Source of the DNA: Pseudobacteroides sp.
GTDB taxonomy: Bacteria > Bacillota > Clostridia > Acetivibrionales > DSM-2933
DNA: 64,000 nucleotides
Direction of reading: 5' to 3'
NCBI RefSeq assembly: GCF_036567765.1
Contig: NZ_DATCTU010000104.1
Location: forward strand, 62,001 to 126,000
The notes under the pieces are model-generated. The model was not told where the DNA came from. It worked only from the letters and a program-made list of their open reading frames with translations, and searched no databases. Positions 61,896 to 64,000 of this stretch are shown piece by piece. The translations under genes and the position numbers were made by a program. How positions within the stretch are numbered: position 1 is the first letter of the stretch; every line of letters begins with the position of its first letter.

Positions 61896-61956
61896 ATTTC
61901 TAATCCTCCTTATTGTTAAAAATTGTTTTATATATTTAATACAATTTATTTTGATA

Positions 61957-62107
61957 CTAAAAAACCTCTTCATAAAGAAGAGGCAAGAATTTCTGCTTTC
62001 CTCATCTTTCAGAATGTACACGACACTCTGCAGGAATTGGCACCGATACATTATGCCGGTTGCCGGGTTTCATAGGGCTCAGTCCCTCCACCTCTCTTGA
62101 TAAGGTT
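61957..62107 (-). promoter_or_regulatory. SAM-I riboswitch (S-box) of metK
   Basis: Minus strand: the 5' strand CTTATCAAGAGAGGTGGAGG, then GACTGAGCCCTATGAAACCC and GGCAACCGGC, are the S-box conserved blocks. The aptamer is followed by a terminator stem CCTCTTCTTTATGAAGAGG and six T (61960-61982). High SAM would end transcription before metK. Confidence 0.95.
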
Positions 62108-62186
62108 ACTATTAAATTTTAACTTAGGCATAATATAACATATTACGCAATACTAGTCAAGGAAATTATACTGCTTTTATAAACAT

Positions 62187-63986
62187 TTATGCACTTGCAA
62201 ATATTTCTTCAAATTCGGGACCCTCAAGTTTCTCTTTCTCCATTAGAGTCTTAGCAACAACATGAAGTCTGTTGATATTCTCTTTCAGTATGCTTAATGT
62301 CCTCTCATATGCATTATCGATAATGCTCTTTACTTCCCTGTCAATTATGGAAGCTGTTTCTTCACTGTAATTCTTTGATTGTGCAAAATCTCTTCCGATA
62401 AACACTTCATCATTTTCATTTCTGAAAATAAGGTTGCTCAAACTCTCGCTCATACCATATTTAATGATTATGTCTCTTGCAACTCCATTAGCATGTTTTA
62501 AATCACTTGAAGCACCTGTACTTATCTCTCCTAAAATTATTTCTTCAGCAGCTCTTCCTCCAAGGGAAACGACAATGGATTCAAGAAGCTGGCTCTTTGT
62601 ACGATAGCTTAAATCTTCTTCAGGCCTTCCGAATACATATCCACCGGCCATTCCGGACGGAATTATGGATATTCTGTCTACTCTATCTGTAGAAGAAACC
62701 AACTTTATCGCAATTGCATGACCTGCTTCATGATAAGCAGTAAGCTTCTTTTCTTTTTCGCTCATTACGCGGCTCTTCTTTTCAGGACCCATAACAACTT
62801 TGAACGTAGCCTCTTTTATTTCTTCATATGTTATAACCTTCTTGTCTTTTCTTGCAGCTAAGAGTGCTGCTTCGTTAAGAAGGTTTTCAAGATCAGCTCC
62901 GGTAAATCCCGATGTGTTTTTAGCAATATCATCCAGCTTTACATCCTCGCCTAATGGCTTTCCTCTAGCATGCACCTTAAGTATCTGTTCTCTTCCCTTT
63001 ATGTCTGGATATCCAACAACAACCCTTCTGTCAAACCTTCCAGGTCTTAGCAATGCTGGGTCCAAAATATCAGGTCTATTGGTAGCTGCAAGTATGATTA
63101 CACCTTCATTCAGTCCAAAACCATCCATTTCAACAAGGAGCTGATTGAGGGTTTGTTCACGTTCGTCATGTCCTCCGCCAAGGCCTGCACCTCTGTGACG
63201 TCCAACAGCATCTATTTCATCTATAAACACAATACATGGAGAGCTCTTTTTTGCCTGTTCAAATAAATCCCTTACCCTTGATGCACCTACACCCACAAAC
63301 ATTTCCACGAAGTCAGAACCGCTTATGCTAAAAAACGGAACGCCTGCTTCGCCTGAAACCGCTTTGGCCAGTAAGGTTTTACCTGTTCCTGGAGGTCCCA
63401 CAAGCAGTACCCCCTTAGGTATCCTTGCACCAAGCTCAACAAACTTTCTAGGCTGTTTTAGGAACTCTACAATTTCTTTTAATTCTTCCTTTTCTTCATC
63501 TGCTCCGGCAACGTCTTCAAATGTCACCTTTTTCTTTTCATCAACACTCATTTTGGCTCGGCTTTTACCAAAGGACATAACCCTGTTTCCGCCTCCGCCC
63601 TGAGACTGCTGCAAAAAGAATACCCAGAACAGTATGAATATAACTATAAGACCTACAGTCGGCAGAATTGTAACCCACCACGGAGCTGTTGAAAGCGGTT
63701 TTCCTTCCAATGCTATCTGATTGTTCTTGATGTAGGGATTGACTTCCTCCAAGAACTTATCAATGGATGGAATAATGACTGTGTACTTCGCTCCACCAGC
63801 GGCCTTATTTGTAATTACAGTCGCTTTATTCCCTTCTAACGAGATGGACTGAACTTTGTCAAGCTGTGACAACAAATGTGTATAGGTTTTTGATTCTGGA
63901 TCCTGGCTTAAACTAAATATTGATAAGATAGCCAATATTATAACCAAAAGCACTATATAAAAACTTATTCCCTTGAAATACTTCAA
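62187..63986 (-). CDS. ftsH: ATP-dependent zinc metalloprotease FtsH
   Basis: 599 residues from a TTG at 63986, eight bases after AAGGAG; a GTG three codons earlier touches the ribosome site. Two membrane segments (about 5-27 and 105-125) flank an outer domain. AAA motifs: Walker [21 protein letters not shown], Walker [12 protein letters not shown] and the second region of homology [20 protein letters not shown]. The zinc site is HEAGHAIA with a distal Asp. It degrades membrane and regulatory proteins. Promoter and upstream genes lie beyond the right edge. Confidence 0.96.
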   Translation of the reverse strand: MKYFKGISFYIVLLVIILAILSIFSLSQDPESKTYTHLLSQLDKVQSISLEGNKATVITNKAAGGAKYTVIIPSIDKFLEEVNPYIKNNQIALEGKPLSTAPWWVTILPTVGLIVIFILFWVFFLQQSQGGGGNRVMSFGKSRAKMSVDEKKKVTFEDVAGADEEKEELKEIVEFLKQPRKFVELGARIPKGVLLVGPPGTGKTLLAKAVSGEAGVPFFSISGSDFVEMFVGVGASRVRDLFEQAKKSSPCIVFIDEIDAVGRHRGAGLGGGHDEREQTLNQLLVEMDGFGLNEGVIILAATNRPDILDPALLRPGRFDRRVVVGYPDIKGREQILKVHARGKPLGEDVKLDDIAKNTSGFTGADLENLLNEAALLAARKDKKVITYEEIKEATFKVVMGPEKKSRVMSEKEKKLTAYHEAGHAIAIKLVSSTDRVDRISIIPSGMAGGYVFGRPEEDLSYRTKSQLLESIVVSLGGRAAEEIILGEISTGASSDLKHANGVARDIIIKYGMSESLSNLIFRNENDEVFIGRDFAQSKNYSEETASIIDREVKSIIDNAYERTLSILKENINRLHVVAKTLMEKEKLEGPEFEEIFASA

Positions 63987-64000
63987 ACAGCTCACTCCTT

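Overview
The window reads as a chromosome segment of a low-GC, spore-forming, motile clostridium. Evidence: the forespore sigma-factor operon spoIIAA-spoIIAB-sigF, spoVAC-spoVAD-spoVAE, a full set of late flagellar genes, the hprK-murB-rapZ-whiA-HPr cluster of Firmicutes, a membrane pyrophosphatase, and large secreted Big_2 proteins. The gene set resembles cellulolytic clostridia of the Acetivibrio/Ruminiclostridium group; this placement is inference from content only. Nearly all genes lie on the minus strand; only pyruvate kinase, an atypical receiver protein and a shikimate-kinase-like protein are on plus.

Layout. 1-2.5 kb: a GtrA/GtrB-type envelope glycosylation trio, with its large membrane protein cut by the left edge. 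2.7-6.5 kb: DUF2156 protein, phosphofructokinase, M20 peptidase, TrmL. 6.6-11.7 kb: CheX, spoVA genes, a previously uncalled 54-residue membrane protein, and sigF/spoIIAB/spoIIAA behind a good sigma-H promoter. 11.7-16.8 kb: HPr, WhiA, RapZ, MurB, PHP phosphoesterase and HprK, with yvcK absent from its usual place. 17-20 kb: H+-pyrophosphatase and two tRNA-Gly genes. 20.2-28.8 kb: GlnRS, LiaF-like and PspC proteins, cyclophilin lipoprotein, pyruvate kinase with a terminated leader RNA upstream, receiver protein, AroK-like kinase. 29-32 kb: secreted transglutaminase with six Big_2 domains behind a c-di-GMP-I riboswitch.

32-57 kb is a flagellar island: fliT-like, fliS, fliD, flaG; a complete GDP-sugar route to CMP-legionaminic acid with an embedded radical SAM/SPASM gene; flagellin lysine methylase; a 1040-residue flagellin; csrA, fliW, a DUF6470 protein, flgL, flgK, a second flgK with an inserted vWA-like domain, flgN, flgM, yvyF. 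Together these suggest a heavily decorated filament whose flagellin synthesis is controlled by FliW-CsrA. 57-64 kb: ComF, RecD2, a small membrane protein, MetK behind a SAM-I riboswitch, and FtsH.

The most unusual signals are small mobile or palindromic intergenic elements. One family (three copies, about 80-90 bp) has near-perfect 16-bp inverted ends, and two of its copies are flanked by copy-specific 14-bp direct repeats. One of these copies has split the c-di-GMP riboswitch aptamer. At least three further intergenic palindrome families are present.
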